A program made the position numbers and the translations under genes. A stretch of 45,656 nt of DNA from contig JADKFV010000044.1 in assembly GCA_016717325.1 (NCBI GenBank), positions 1-45,656 of the forward strand, in the 5' to 3' direction. Positions 17,060 to 26,725 of the stretch are shown piece after piece. Position 1 is the first letter of the stretch, and every line of letters begins with the position of its first letter. Below the pieces are notes generated by a model. It searched no databases. It saw nothing but the letters and a program-made list of their open reading frames with translations, and was not told the origin of the DNA. Origin of the DNA: Bacteroidota bacterium (GTDB lineage: Bacteria; Bacteroidota; Bacteroidia; AKYH767-A; OLB10).

Positions 17060-17740
17060 ATGGAAATCGATTGTACCATTATTCATTCCATACTAGAGGA
17101 GTTGAAACCCTATAATGCAACACTTGTAGCAGTATCAAAAACCAAACCCAACAGGGATATAGAAAAAGTGTACGCCTGTGGGCAACGAATTTTTGGTGAG
17201 AATTATGTGCAGGAATTGGTTTTAAAACACGAGCAATTGCCCACCGATATTGAGTGGCATTTTATAGGACATTTGCAAAGCAACAAAGTGAAATACATTG
17301 CACCTTTTGTAAGTATGATACACTCTGTTGACAGCGAAAATCTTTTAGAAACTATTAATGCACAGGCAGCAAAAAATAACCGGATTATAGATTGTTTACT
17401 GCAAGTTTACATTGCAACAGAAGAAACCAAATTTGGGGTTGATGATAGTGAATTGCAAAAGATTGTCGAAAGTTATTTAGCGCACAACTATAGCCATATA
17501 CGTTTGCGTGGGCTTATGGGTATGGCTACCAATACCGATGATATGAATATTGTGCAGAATGAGTACAAGCGATTGAAGAGTATATTCGATACTATAGCTT
17601 TGCTTATCGAAAAAGAAAAGCATTTCGATACCCTTTCGATGGGCATGACCGGTGATTATAAAATTGCCCTGGAATGCGGCAGCAACATGATACGCATAGG
17701 AAGCAAAATATTTGGTGAAAGAAATTATAATAAATTATGA
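17060..17740 (+). CDS. yggS: YggS family PLP-binding protein
   Basis: A 226-residue PLP homeostasis protein of the YggS/PROSC family (alanine racemase-like barrel without known catalytic activity). The PLP lysine is K27 in LVAVSKTKP. Other motifs: FGENYVQEL, WHFIGHLQSNKVKYI, IHSVDSENL, LRGLMGMATN, and LSMGMTGDYKIALECGSNMI with the phosphate-binding Gly/Ser near GSNMIRIGSKIFGERNY. The last 6 bp overlap the convergent aroQ gene. Last gene of the phoH-purC-yggS group. Confidence 0.93.
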   Translation: MEIDCTIIHSILEELKPYNATLVAVSKTKPNRDIEKVYACGQRIFGENYVQELVLKHEQLPTDIEWHFIGHLQSNKVKYIAPFVSMIHSVDSENLLETINAQAAKNNRIIDCLLQVYIATEETKFGVDDSELQKIVESYLAHNYSHIRLRGLMGMATNTDDMNIVQNEYKRLKSIFDTIALLIEKEKHFDTLSMGMTGDYKIALECGSNMIRIGSKIFGERNYNKL

Positions 17741-18169
17741 TGGCACATAATCTATCAAAAACTCAATAGCCAAATCGTAACCCTTCAGTCCTAAACCAAT
17801 AATTGAACCTACGCAGCTGGCAGCAACATAACTTTGATGCCGGAACGATTCGCGCGCCATAATATTTGAAATGTGCACTTCTACACAAGGCGTTTCGATG
17901 GCTTTAATAGCATCGCCCATCGCCACCGATGTATGCGTATATCCTCCGGCATTTATTACTATGCCATGTTGCTCAAATCCTACCTGATGCAATTTGTTTA
18001 TCAACTCGCCCTCCACATTGCTTTGGTAATACTGCAAATCGATACTGTTGTATTTTACTTTCAGCTCATCTAAAAATGATTCGAAACTTTTCATGCCATA
18101 CAGGGCTTGCTCTCTGCGACCGGTTAGGTTCAGGTTTGGTCCGTTTATTATTGTTATTTTTTTTTTCAT
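17735..18169 (-). CDS. aroQ: Type II 3-dehydroquinate dehydratase (AroQ)
   Basis: Converts 3-dehydroquinate to 3-dehydroshikimate in the shikimate pathway; forms dodecamers in the cytoplasm. I start at MKKKITIINGPNLNL (144 residues) rather than the upstream ATG at 18190, because the family begins directly with the first strand. Active-site features: NGPNLNLTGRRE (10-20), Y24 in the flexible lid, N73 and H79 in INAGGYTHTS, H99 in VEVHISN and R110 in ESFRHQSY. TACATTTG in the leader is a -7 match. Divergent from xerD, an arrangement familiar in this phylum. Confidence 0.95.
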   Translation of the reverse strand: MKKKITIINGPNLNLTGRREQALYGMKSFESFLDELKVKYNSIDLQYYQSNVEGELINKLHQVGFEQHGIVINAGGYTHTSVAMGDAIKAIETPCVEVHISNIMARESFRHQSYVAASCVGSIIGLGLKGYDLAIEFLIDYVPS

Positions 18170-18179
18170 AATGTGATTA

Positions 18180-18187
18180 CAAATGTA
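18180..18187 (-). promoter_or_regulatory. Possible -7 element for aroQ
   Basis: CAAATGTA on the plus strand reads TACATTTG on the coding strand, an exact TAnnTTTG, 11 bp before the chosen ATG. It would make a very short leader. The same octamer stands before the DUF4290 gene. No standard -33 TTG seen. Confidence 0.35.
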
Positions 18188-18292
18188 CATTTTAAAATTT
18201 TACTGCATACACATCGTTATGTTGAAAATATTACGCAAACATAAAAAGTGACTCATGTATTAACGCTACTTTTATTGCAATAAAAAAACGCA

Positions 18293-19192
18293 GTGAATTA
18301 TACATCATACATCAAAGGATTTGAAGCCTGGCTTAAGCTCGAAAAAAGTTTGAGTCCCAATTCTATAGAAGCATATATCGATGATGTAAACAAACTTTTT
18401 GCATTTCTCGAAACCAATAATTTAATGTTGCAACCGGCACAATTGCAGATAACCCACCTACAGGAATTTTTGCAAGGAATTGGTGCATCGGGTTTAAGTG
18501 CACGGTCGCAGGCACGAATTATTTCGGGAGTAAAATCCTTTTTCAAGTATTTGCTTTTAGAAAACATTATTCAGGACGACCCCACAACTTTATTAGACAG
18601 CCCAAAACTTGGCCGCAAATTGCCCGATACATTGTGTGTAGAAGAAATTGATAAATTAATAAACGCCATCGACCTCAGTATGCCCGAAGGCGAACGCAAT
18701 AAGGCCTTACTCGAAACCCTGTACAGTAGCGGGCTACGCGTGAGCGAACTTGTAAATCTGAAACTATCAAACATATTTGAAGAAATTGGTTTTCTTAAAA
18801 TTACCGGAAAGGGAAATAAAGAACGGCTTGTACCCATTGGCAAAACAGCCTTGAAGCAAATAAATTATTACAAAGAAAAATACCGCAACCACTTAATGAT
18901 AAATGCAGGCCACGAAGATTTTTTATTCCTTAACCGCAGAGGACGCAAACTTACACGCGAAATGATTTTTACCATTATCAAAACTTTGGCAGTAAAAATT
19001 AATTTGAACAAAAAAATTTCGCCTCATACCTTTCGCCATTCGTTTGCAACACACTTAGTAGAAGGCGGTGCCGACCTCCGTGCAGTGCAAGAAATGCTCG
19101 GCCACGAAAGCATTACCACCACCGAAATCTATACACACTTAAACAGAGATTACCTGCGCGAAAATATTTTGAAGTTTCATCCCAGGGCGTAA
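18293..19192 (+). CDS. xerD: Tyrosine recombinase XerD-like
   Basis: Site-specific recombinase of the XerC/XerD type, which resolves chromosome dimers at dif with a partner and FtsK. The 299 residues have an N-terminal SAM-like core-binding domain (1-90, GFEAWLKLEKSLSPNSIEAY) and a catalytic domain with R149 (LYSSGLRVSE), K173 (TGKGNKER), H245 and R248 (SPHTFRHSFATHL), H271 (LGHESITTTEIY) and Tyr nucleophile Y280. All six catalytic residues are present. Start is GTG; no ATG lies nearby in frame. Its place beside aroQ and its length speak for the housekeeping XerD rather than an integrase; no attachment sites flank it. Confidence 0.92.
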   Translation: MNYTSYIKGFEAWLKLEKSLSPNSIEAYIDDVNKLFAFLETNNLMLQPAQLQITHLQEFLQGIGASGLSARSQARIISGVKSFFKYLLLENIIQDDPTTLLDSPKLGRKLPDTLCVEEIDKLINAIDLSMPEGERNKALLETLYSSGLRVSELVNLKLSNIFEEIGFLKITGKGNKERLVPIGKTALKQINYYKEKYRNHLMINAGHEDFLFLNRRGRKLTREMIFTIIKTLAVKINLNKKISPHTFRHSFATHLVEGGADLRAVQEMLGHESITTTEIYTHLNRDYLRENILKFHPRA

Positions 19193-19288
19193 GGGTTTTC
19201 AAAAAAATATACTTTGCAATTCAACCTGATAAAGAATTTTTGATTTATGGTTTCTGTAAATCGAAATATTTTGGTCTTATAATTCATT

Positions 19289-20803
19289 CTACTCCTTCAC
19301 AAACTTCTTACTCAACACTTCCTTCTCTGTTTGTAAATGTACCACATACAACCCATCACTCCAACCAATACAATCCACATCCAAAGTAAAATACCCTGCG
19401 TTACTCTTCAAACTTTGAACTTCAAACATCAAACTTCCCCTGCCATCGTATATGGTTGCCGTTAATTGCTTCCCTTTCAAGCCACTTGCATTAATAAATA
19501 ACTTCTCCCATCCCGCAATATATGTAGTGTAGAGTTTTTGCTCCCCCCTTTGGGGGGCGGGGGGGCTGTTTGCACTCAAAGTATCACAAGGACTCCCCAC
19601 TAACGGCCCCAACTCATAATTAGGATTATTAGGCAAACCATAATAAGTACGCTTGCCACCAAGGTAAAAAGAGAAAGGCTGGTAATCACATGCAGCACCA
19701 AGGCTATCAGGCTCATTTATTACACTTAGGTTTTCGTTTATGTAGTTGCGCATACTATCGGGGTAAGGGTAACTCCAAGCATTGGGACTCTCGTAAGCAC
19801 GCGAAAAATAAATTTTATTATCGGGGGCTAAGCGCACAGCACCTGTACCTATGGGTGTATCAAACGTATCCAATGTATCTACTTTTAAGGTTGGGTTGCT
19901 ATCTAACAAATTATATTGCAACAAATACCCTTGCGAAAATTGACTATTAATACCGGTAGTACTTGCATAAAAAACATCGCCACTTTTAGAGTATGCGCCC
20001 TCCCAAAAATATCTACAACACCAAGGTGAAGGTATTTCGGGATAAATAGATTTACTTAACGAAATAATACCTTTACATCTATCAAAATTAAATTCAGCCA
20101 TGTAACCAAGTATATTAATCAACATAAATTTATTACCATTTGGATGAATGATAATTTTTTGAAAATCACCATCAGTTGCATCATTAAAATCTTGGGTGCT
20201 TTGCAATTGTATACCATTACTATCTACTAAATAAACAAAAAAGCGGTTGTTCATGGGTGTGTTCACATCGCTATATTTGCTAATAAGCCACCAATCGCGG
20301 CCATTGCCATGTTTTATAGCTGTGAGGCAATCGCCTGACCGATAAATGTCAAATGGTATATTTTTCGCAATCACACAGCCTTGGGTATTATTGCATTGCA
20401 TATCAATTATAGAATAATACAGTGTATCGTTAAATGGCGAAACCGAAACATGAAACAATATAAATTGGTTTGGATGTTTTGGAAATGGCACAATTGTTAA
20501 ATCGTTATATAAATTACGACCAGTTATATCAACGCCATTAAATAAAGTGTCGTTAAACTTATTCATAGGCACTGTGCGGTAATTATCTCCATTCGTAGTT
20601 GCATAAAATAAAAGAAAACCATTTGTATCTGCAATTGAAACACTACTACCCCTTCCGTTTGCTTGTGAACTTATTACAATTGGTGTATTTGTTCCGTTAA
20701 ATTCAATACCCGCAGAATCGCCAAACATCCAGTATTTACTCATGTTCTGAGCTTTACTTGATAATTGCAAGCAGAGCAGTAAAAATAAAATAAAGAGCTT
20801 CAT
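19289..20803 (-). CDS. Secreted protein with T9SS type A sorting domain
   Basis: A 504-residue exported protein: signal MKLFILFLLLCLQLSSKAQ, then a long beta-rich body (20-400) with SKYWMFGDSAGIEFNG and repeated blade-like segments (SSVSIADTNGFLLFYATTNG, KIIIHPNGNKFMLI, VRLAPDNKIYFSRAY) suggesting a beta-propeller; this resembles Bacteroidota T9SS proteins that begin with a WxFG-x-x-AG motif. The C-terminal ~80 residues (TATIYDGRGSLMFEVQSLKS through GLYVVHLQTEKEVLSKKFVK) are a type A sorting domain that directs secretion and surface anchoring by T9SS. Between body and sorting domain lies PPAPQRGEQ, encoded by a C/G-rich repeat. Ligand unknown. Confidence 0.82.
   Translation of the reverse strand: MKLFILFLLLCLQLSSKAQNMSKYWMFGDSAGIEFNGTNTPIVISSQANGRGSSVSIADTNGFLLFYATTNGDNYRTVPMNKFNDTLFNGVDITGRNLYNDLTIVPFPKHPNQFILFHVSVSPFNDTLYYSIIDMQCNNTQGCVIAKNIPFDIYRSGDCLTAIKHGNGRDWWLISKYSDVNTPMNNRFFVYLVDSNGIQLQSTQDFNDATDGDFQKIIIHPNGNKFMLINILGYMAEFNFDRCKGIISLSKSIYPEIPSPWCCRYFWEGAYSKSGDVFYASTTGINSQFSQGYLLQYNLLDSNPTLKVDTLDTFDTPIGTGAVRLAPDNKIYFSRAYESPNAWSYPYPDSMRNYINENLSVINEPDSLGAACDYQPFSFYLGGKRTYYGLPNNPNYELGPLVGSPCDTLSANSPPAPQRGEQKLYTTYIAGWEKLFINASGLKGKQLTATIYDGRGSLMFEVQSLKSNAGYFTLDVDCIGWSDGLYVVHLQTEKEVLSKKFVKE
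19541..19566. repeat. C6/G6 palindromic repeat inserted in coding sequence
   Basis: The sequence CTCCCCCCTTTGGGGGGCGG followed by more G forms a near-perfect hairpin and encodes PPAPQRGE in the linker before the sorting domain. It resembles the C-rich/G-rich non-coding repeats common in Bacteroidota genomes. The frame stays open across it. Confidence 0.6.
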
Positions 20804-20871
20804 TATTTTCTGTCCTTGGTTTGCGCCACTACCAAACGCTTTGGTTTGAGATTTTGATACATTCTATTTAT

Positions 20872-20931
20872 TCCTTCACAAATGTTTTACTCAACATTTT
20901 TTTCTACGATTACAAATGTACAACATATTAT
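20872..20931 (-). pseudogene. Remnant of a T9SS sorting-domain gene end
   Basis: These 60 bp align without gaps to 19293-19352, the last codons of the neighbouring T9SS gene (HLQTEKEVLSKKFVKE), with about 14 mismatches. On the minus strand the frame is now closed by stops. It looks like the decayed 3' end of a duplicated paralogue, left in the promoter region of the current gene. Confidence 0.6.
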
Positions 20932-20950
20932 ACATGTGCTAATGTAATGA

Positions 20951-21154
20951 ATGCATCATCATGTGTTTTCTGCTTTAAATTTAAAGCACAATTATTTTTT
21001 GATTCACACCCCATTCATCTTGGCACAGATGTTGAATCAATTAAATCAGCGCGCTATTGAATTAATCCAGTCACTAACAGTTACTAAAAAGAAATTCAGA
21101 ATTAGAAGTATGTTGAGTATTGCTAAGGGTATGGAAAATAAAATAGCAAAATAA
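20951..21154 (+). pseudogene. Possible gene remnant, unknown family
   Basis: A 67-codon frame whose second half reads NQLNQRAIELIQSLTVTKKK followed by FRIRSMLSIAKGMENKIAK; the composition looks like a coding sequence end rather than spacer. The first half overlaps noise next to the T9SS remnant. I do not recognise it. The remaining 20804-21194 sequence holds nothing further. Confidence 0.25.
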
Positions 21155-21194
21155 AATAATGCTTTTATATCTGAATGGATAAAAACAAATTCAG

Positions 21195-23336
21195 ATGATA
21201 GCAAACACTTACACTACCGCCACCACCCCTAAATTATTTCTTGCCGCAATATTATTTTGCAGTGCGTTTACATTTTATCCTACAAATTTATTTGCACAAA
21301 GCCATTGCGATAATTCGGATTTTATAAATGGCAATTTCGATAACTGGCTTGGTTCTATAGGTTTTTGTTGTCCTATCAACACGGGCACAAATGTGTTGGT
21401 GCAAGGGCGGCATACTATAATGAGCGGCACAGGCATGGATTTAAATACCAACAATGCAATACCGGTGGTAGCTCCCGGTGATTTATATTCGGCAAGGTTG
21501 GGTAATGATATTGCAGGATCGGAAGCCGAAAAATTATCGTTTAGTTTTAATGTAACTACCGACCGCGAATTGTTTGTATATAAATATGCCGTAGTGCTCG
21601 AAGACCCCGGGCATGGCGCTGCCGATCAACCTCGTTTCGAAATTCGTGTTTTCGATTCGCTCAATCAACAAATAGGATGTGGTTTTTATAATGTGGTAGC
21701 ATCGGCAAACATTGCAGGGTTTACAAATATTCACAATCAATTTGGTGCCGATATAGTTTACAAAGATTGGTCATCGGTAGGTGTGGATTTATCATCGTAT
21801 AGCGGGCAAAATATTACCATAGAATTTGCAACGGGCGATTGTGCATTTGGTGGACATTATGGTTATGCATACATATCAGCCTATTGCAGTCCACTTTCGT
21901 TAGAAGCATATTATTGTGATGGATTTTACGATGCCACCATACAAGCACCCGAGGGTTTTTATGCCTATCAATGGAGTTCGGGCGAAACCACCAGCAGCAT
22001 TCATGTTCAAAATCCTGTAAATGGCAGTTCGTATTCGTGTGTGCTTACAAGCTTTACCGGATGTACTGTTGCCATCAGCAGTATACTCACGCCAACAAAA
22101 GTTACTGCCGATTTCGATGCACAATCTCGGTGTATTGATCATGTAGGTTTTTTAGACAAAACTATTGTGAGCAATAGCACCGTAAAAAAATGGAATTGGA
22201 ATTTTGGCGACAATACTTTTGATAGTGTGCAGCATCCTACGCATACTTATACAACAATAGGTGTATACGATGTGCAACTTTTAGTTACAACTAAAGGCGG
22301 TTGTGTTGATTCTATCACAAAACAAATTACGGTGCACGATTATCCCGAAATAAAATTTACGCATACACTGGGATGTGTTGGTATTCCTTTACATTTCGAA
22401 AACCAAAGTGTTGCTTCTACATCGCCCAACACAGGCTTAGTGTGGAATATAAATAATGTTCTTTATACAAATGCAAGCAGTGCCATTTACACACATAACA
22501 CAACCGATTCGTTTCCGGCTACGCTCATTGTAACGAACGATGCCGGGTGTACCGATTCCATTACCGAAATAATTCCCATGCTAAAGAGTCCACGACCCGC
22601 CTTCGATTTTCAAAATAATTGTGCGCTGAGTCCGCTGCAATTTTTAGATAAAACCGTAAGCGATTTTCCCATTATAAAATATGTGTGGGACTTGGGCGAT
22701 GGTAAAAATAGTCATGAGCAAAACCCAATTCACAAATATACCAAACCGGGCAATTACCTTATTACACTTCTTGCCGAAAACGATAAACATTGTGTGGGCG
22801 ATACAAGTTTGGTTATTAAAGTTCTTGATACACTAATTGCAGATTTTATTTACACACCCGATAAAATTACTACGCTTACACCAACTGTTTCGTTTATAAA
22901 TTATTCGTTGAAAAATCTTGCACTCTATCATTGGGATTTTGGCGATGGATATACTTCCGATTACTTTAACGAAACGCATCGATATGCCGAAGCGGGCCGT
23001 TATCCTGTTCAACTGTGGGTAACAAATAACGATGGTTGTCGCGATACCATGAACAAAGAAATATTGGTAACGCCAGTGCCCGGCATACATATCCCAAATT
23101 CGTTTACGCCTAATGACGATGCTAAAAATGAAATGTTTTTTCCTCTGAGCGAAAACATAAAAGACTATCGCATCCTGATATATAACCGTTGGGGACAGGT
23201 TGTGTTTAATGGCGAAGATAACAAACCCTGGGATGGCAAAACTTCTAATGAAGGTGTGTACGTATACAAAATTTCGGGCACCGATTTTTTTAATCAGCCA
23301 TTCGAAAAGTATGGTGAGGTTACTTTATTGAAATAA
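21195..23336 (+). CDS. PKD-domain surface protein with T9SS type B (gliding motility-associated) C-terminus
   Basis: A 713-residue exported protein. A signal peptide of about 35 residues ends FYPTNLFAQ. An N-terminal beta-sandwich (36-235, ending in IEFATGDCAFGGHYGYAYIS) resembles a ligand-binding module of PKD proteins. PKD repeats follow, with the WxFGDG core at about 333 (WNWNFGDN), 497 (YVWDLGDG) and 578 (YHWDFGDG), and one degenerate copy between the first two. The last 80 residues, HIPNSFTPNDDAKNE, ILIYNRWGQVVFNG, WDGKTSNEGVYVYKI, are the CHU_C/TIGR04131 domain: a type B sorting signal exported by T9SS to the surface. Likely adhesin or matrix protein; ligand unknown. Convergent with the next gene, 28 bp away. 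Confidence 0.9.
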   Translation: MIANTYTTATTPKLFLAAILFCSAFTFYPTNLFAQSHCDNSDFINGNFDNWLGSIGFCCPINTGTNVLVQGRHTIMSGTGMDLNTNNAIPVVAPGDLYSARLGNDIAGSEAEKLSFSFNVTTDRELFVYKYAVVLEDPGHGAADQPRFEIRVFDSLNQQIGCGFYNVVASANIAGFTNIHNQFGADIVYKDWSSVGVDLSSYSGQNITIEFATGDCAFGGHYGYAYISAYCSPLSLEAYYCDGFYDATIQAPEGFYAYQWSSGETTSSIHVQNPVNGSSYSCVLTSFTGCTVAISSILTPTKVTADFDAQSRCIDHVGFLDKTIVSNSTVKKWNWNFGDNTFDSVQHPTHTYTTIGVYDVQLLVTTKGGCVDSITKQITVHDYPEIKFTHTLGCVGIPLHFENQSVASTSPNTGLVWNINNVLYTNASSAIYTHNTTDSFPATLIVTNDAGCTDSITEIIPMLKSPRPAFDFQNNCALSPLQFLDKTVSDFPIIKYVWDLGDGKNSHEQNPIHKYTKPGNYLITLLAENDKHCVGDTSLVIKVLDTLIADFIYTPDKITTLTPTVSFINYSLKNLALYHWDFGDGYTSDYFNETHRYAEAGRYPVQLWVTNNDGCRDTMNKEILVTPVPGIHIPNSFTPNDDAKNEMFFPLSENIKDYRILIYNRWGQVVFNGEDNKPWDGKTSNEGVYVYKISGTDFFNQPFEKYGEVTLLK

Positions 23337-23364
23337 GTAACCATAGAATTGTTTAGCGAAAAAA

Positions 23365-26300
23365 TTATTTCGACAAAACAACTTTTGCAGTTTTAGAATT
23401 TGTATTTGTAAATGCTTTTATAAAATATATTCCCGCTTTATGTTTTGCAAGGTGTAAGTTTATTTTTTGTTCAGATGTGTTTTCTGTAAAAATAATTTTC
23501 CCCATACAATCGTATACTATTACAGTTGTTGCATCCATATTAGGGTTGCCAATATAAAACTCACCATTGTTATTTCCGGAATATATTTCCAATGCGTTTG
23601 TTGTCACTTCTTGCATACCAATATTATTTGCCACATCAATAAAGCAAATTTTTGTTTCGGCATCGCTGCCATTGACATTGGTAGCAGTGAGCGAAACCTG
23701 ATAGCAACCCGATGTGGGATATACTATGTTTGCAGGGTTTGCCGCGGTGCTTGTGGATGGAGTTGCACCTGTAAATGTCCAGTTAAAACCTGTTGCATTA
23801 TTCGAAGCTAGGTGAAAAAAAGTTAACGGCATCGTTTAATTTTATCGTGGAATCGCTTGCCATAAAATTAGAAATAGGAGGGCTGAAAGGATTGACAAGA
23901 TTAAGTGTATAGTCTTCGGTTTCGCCATGGTCGTAAGCACCGCATGGTTGTATTAAATTATAGTTAGCAACATCGGCACACACTAAACGTAAACGTGTAA
24001 GGCCACCAAAAAATTTCGATGTAGGTATCGAAAAATTAGTGGTGGTAATTCCATTGTTTGCCGCTTGCAAATAAACTCTTTCTGCAGGTTCATCGAAGGT
24101 GCCATCCATATTAAAGTCTATCCACATTTTCGATAGCATGGCATTTGTTACACTAAATTCGAATGTCCACGTATAACTTACATTGCCGGTTATGTCGGTT
24201 TTCAAATTTGTATAATCGTTGTAAGCCGGACCACCCTGACTACCTGTTACATTAAGTATTGTATTCACGCCAAAGCGTTTAATGTAATCGCCACTTGTGG
24301 TGCCGTTTGTGTAAGTGGGTATGCAATACGTGAGCGGAACTCCTGTGCACATAGCTATAGGATTCACGTCTACTTTTATTTGTGCACTATCAATACAACC
24401 AATGTTTGTAGCAATCACCTTTATATCATTCGAACCAATTTGATTGAAAGCATAGGTGAGTGAATCCTGAGAAGTTACAATATAACTATTTACAAACCAT
24501 TGATATGAAAAGCCCGGTTGTGCAGAATTTTGGAAAGTGATGGTATCGTTCATGCAAACAGTAGTGTCGCTTCCAAAATTTAGAACAGGAGGTGTTATGA
24601 AATTGATAACAACAGTGTCGTTTGAAAAAGCATTGCAGCTATTGGTAACTGTAACAATATACGTACCCGAAGTATTTACAGAAATAGTTTTTGTACTGGC
24701 ACCATTGCTCCACAGGTAATTCATGCCGGGATTTCCGGCATCAAGTATCACATTCTGTCCCTGACATACAGTTTTGTCGGAGCCAATATTTAACAAGGGT
24801 GCAGGGCATTCTATTTTTACCGAATCGCACATAGTGAAACTACCGCAAGTATTAGATTTAGTGAGACACACATAATATGTACCTGTGGCTGCATAGGTAT
24901 GCGATGGATTTTTTATTGCCGAAAAAGTGTTGTCACCAAAGTTCCAATTCCATGAAGTAGCTGACGGGTCGGGGTCGTTGAAGGTGGCCGATAAAAGTGA
25001 TGATGCATGTGTAAAGTAATTGTAAGTGCCGGTGCAAGTTGCTGTAACAAGTATTTGAACCGAATCAACACCACATTGTGTTGTTACAGTAAGTGTAACA
25101 ATGTATGTTCCTTGCGATGCATAAATATGCTGCGGATTTTTTATCGTACTAAATGTGTTGTCGCCAAAATTCCAAAGGTATGTTGCATTGGTATCTATAA
25201 TTCCGGTAAGAGTAGTATTGGTAAAATCTACTCCCGATTGATTGTTGGCCAAACTTGCCTGTTGCCATGTAAAATTAGCTGCGGGTGCCACACATCCAAG
25301 CGAATCGGTTTTTATAACAAGGGCATTATAAATAAAAGAATTATCGTAAGTAAGTCCGCTCATTACAAATCCGCCATCACTACATTTTTCAAAACTATAA
25401 AGCACGTCAATGTTCAAGGTGCCATAATTGCGTTGCGAAATTTTGTTGTAATTATTATCAAGAAAAATAATTTTGAAATCGTAGCCACCAATAGTATTTG
25501 AGTCTATCACTGCAACCGCATATCCATTGTAAGTAGGTTTCATACCAATGATATTTCCATCGTTTGCAAAAGTGTTAGTCTTTATAGTGTCGCCATTGAG
25601 GTCGGTTTCTATCATCCATAAATCAACATTGCCTGTTGTGGGATTTGGATATTTTGCTGCAAGTAAAAATCCTGCAGGTAGTTGTATTATTTCCATGATG
25701 GAAGTATTCTTTACCGTACCACCTAAACCTTTGTTGTATGTTTTTGTCCATTTAAAATTTGTATTGGCATCGCGTTTTGTTAGCACTGCCTGATTCAACT
25801 GAAAATCCTTTCCACCCATTATTATTTCTCCGGTACTATTTTCAACTATGGCTTCGGTGCGCGTAAACGAGCCTAAAGCAAATGTTTGCATATTGTTACC
25901 GGCACTATCCGTTTGCCTAGCATAACCACTAATAGAGGAAATGCCGAAGAATTCGCCACCAACAATATAATTATGATTCGCGGTTTCGAAAATATTTCCT
26001 GTAGCAAAGTCCCAACAACATATACCCGATGAAGTGAGGTTTTTCATAAAAATCTGATTCCCTTTCAAATCTGTTTTTGCCATCAGCAATTCATCATCAT
26101 AATTTGTGTTGGGTACATTATACGCACCACCAATTACAAATTCATTGGCTTGCGTAATCATAATATTGGTTGCAGTTTCAATAAACAGAGGTTGTAAAAG
26201 TTCGTTATGCAACACAATGTCACCGTTGTTGTTAAGTTTTATAACCATAATATTACTGCCGGCACTGTCATTCACAGTAGTGGCCATTATGTAATCGCCC

Positions 26301-26437
26301 TGAGGCGCTTGCAGTGTGTATATACCCGAGTACACAAAATCAAAAGGGATATTGTTGGGTATTATTTTTACAAATGTTTGTGCAAAGGCATTACAAATGT
26401 TTAAGAATAAGATTGATGCGATGATTAGTTTTTTCAT
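23365..26437 (-). CDS. PKD/GEVED surface protein with T9SS type A sorting domain, one-base frameshift
   Basis: Signal MKKLIIASILFLNICNAFAQ. Residues 20-390 form repeats of a beta-propeller-like type (IIMGGKDFQLNQAVLTKRDA). PKD domains with WNFGDN cores stand near 425 and 500, an Ig-like part with LDAGNPGMNYLWSNGAST follows, then a GEVED domain (MWIDFNMDGTFDEPAERVYL ... YDHGETEDYTLNL). The frame closes after KLNDAVNFF because of seven T (plus-strand A7 at 23815-23821); with six T it runs on as HLASNNATGFNWTFTGATPS, a last PKD domain, and a type A sorting domain (MGKIIFTENTSEQKINLHLA ... AKVVLSK). The repaired protein has 1023 residues. Sequence error is likely. Probable surface adhesin. Confidence 0.85.
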
Positions 26438-26725
26438 GTTTGATTAAAATAAATTTTAGAATTATTTATGGCGCGAAATTAAAATATTTGTTGAAATATT
26501 TCTTCGTTTCTTTTCTGTTTGACTTTTTCAATGCTGGTTTCAATTTATAGGTTCTGAGTATTTGTAAACGCCAATGCGAAAAGATTGGCAAAGGAAATTG
26601 TTGAAAGCTTCCTTATAAAGCATGGTGGCGATTAACCTTTTTTATTAAATTTGTATAGCCAAATTAATCTTTGACAATAGAATAACCATCTATCTTTTTT
26701 AAATGATATTGTGAAAATGCTAAAA

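Noticed and set aside
18293..19192. Integrase of a mobile island
   Set aside because: Length, motif set and the aroQ neighbour fit housekeeping XerD; no attachment-site repeats or cargo are seen around it.
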